Shown: piece by piece, positions 6,321 to 6,334 of the stretch | How positions within the stretch are numbered: the stretch's first letter is position 1 | Layout: each line of letters starts with the position of its first letter | Position numbers and translations under genes: made by a program | Assembly (NCBI GenBank): GCA_964384785.1 | Contig: CAYLLH010000027.1 | Location: forward strand, 1-6,334 | Direction of reading: 5' to 3' | DNA: 6,334 nucleotides | From: JAZKSG01 sp964384785 | Lineage (GTDB): Archaea > Thermoplasmatota > E2 > DHVEG-1 | Notes under the pieces: generated by a model | Told to the model about the DNA's origin: nothing | Database searches by the model: none | What the model saw: only the letters and a program-made list of their open reading frames with translations

Positions 6321-6334
6321 AATTATTGCGTAAA

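Noticed and set aside
1..6334. CRISPR array, insertion sequence or inverted-repeat boundary
   Set aside because: No regularly spaced repeats, transposase or terminal inverted repeats were seen on either strand.

Overview
The window is AT-rich DNA that reads as archaeal, probably euryarchaeal. The evidence is a tRNA gene without an encoded CCA end, TATA-type rather than sigma-type spacing upstream of genes, an archaeal-type presenilin/SPP-like (A22) membrane protease, a rhomboid with a C-terminal zinc ribbon, and a giant surface protein built from lamin-tail, CARDB-like and phospholipase D domains. A Thermoplasmatota-like lineage is a guess from this gene content and cannot be fixed from the sequence alone.

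Layout, left to right. Bases 1-59 are a non-coding leader with a weak promoter candidate. A tRNA-Cys(GCA) follows at 60-130. After a 42-base gap, a 1270-residue secreted, membrane-anchored protein runs from a TTG start at 173 to 3985. Its open frame extends back into the tRNA, but that part is not believable coding sequence. A rhomboid-family intramembrane serine protease (3976-4944) starts inside the last codons of the surface protein, so the two are very probably one transcript with coupled translation. A 56-base gap with promoter-like sequence leads to an orphan four-helix membrane protein (5001-5435). Its 3' end overlaps, tail to tail by 42 bases, a GxGD-type aspartyl intramembrane protease on the minus strand (5394-6320). 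That gene probably starts beyond the right edge. Apart from the edges, no gap exceeds 60 bases.

How the genes may work together. The large protein has a signal peptide, a roughly 1200-residue ectodomain with two complete HKD half-sites (one likely PLD active site), and a C-terminal single helix followed by a basic tail (type I topology). A rhomboid encoded immediately downstream with overlapping reading frames is a natural candidate to cleave that helix and release or process the ectodomain. This would resemble the bacterial rhombosortase/GlyGly-CTERM pairing, although no GG or PGF motif is present. A second, mechanistically different intramembrane protease of the presenilin/SPP type lies 0.45 kb downstream of the rhomboid on the opposite strand. 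A locus for shedding and clearing a surface hydrolase is therefore the most interesting reading, but it is inferred from context and not shown by the sequence.
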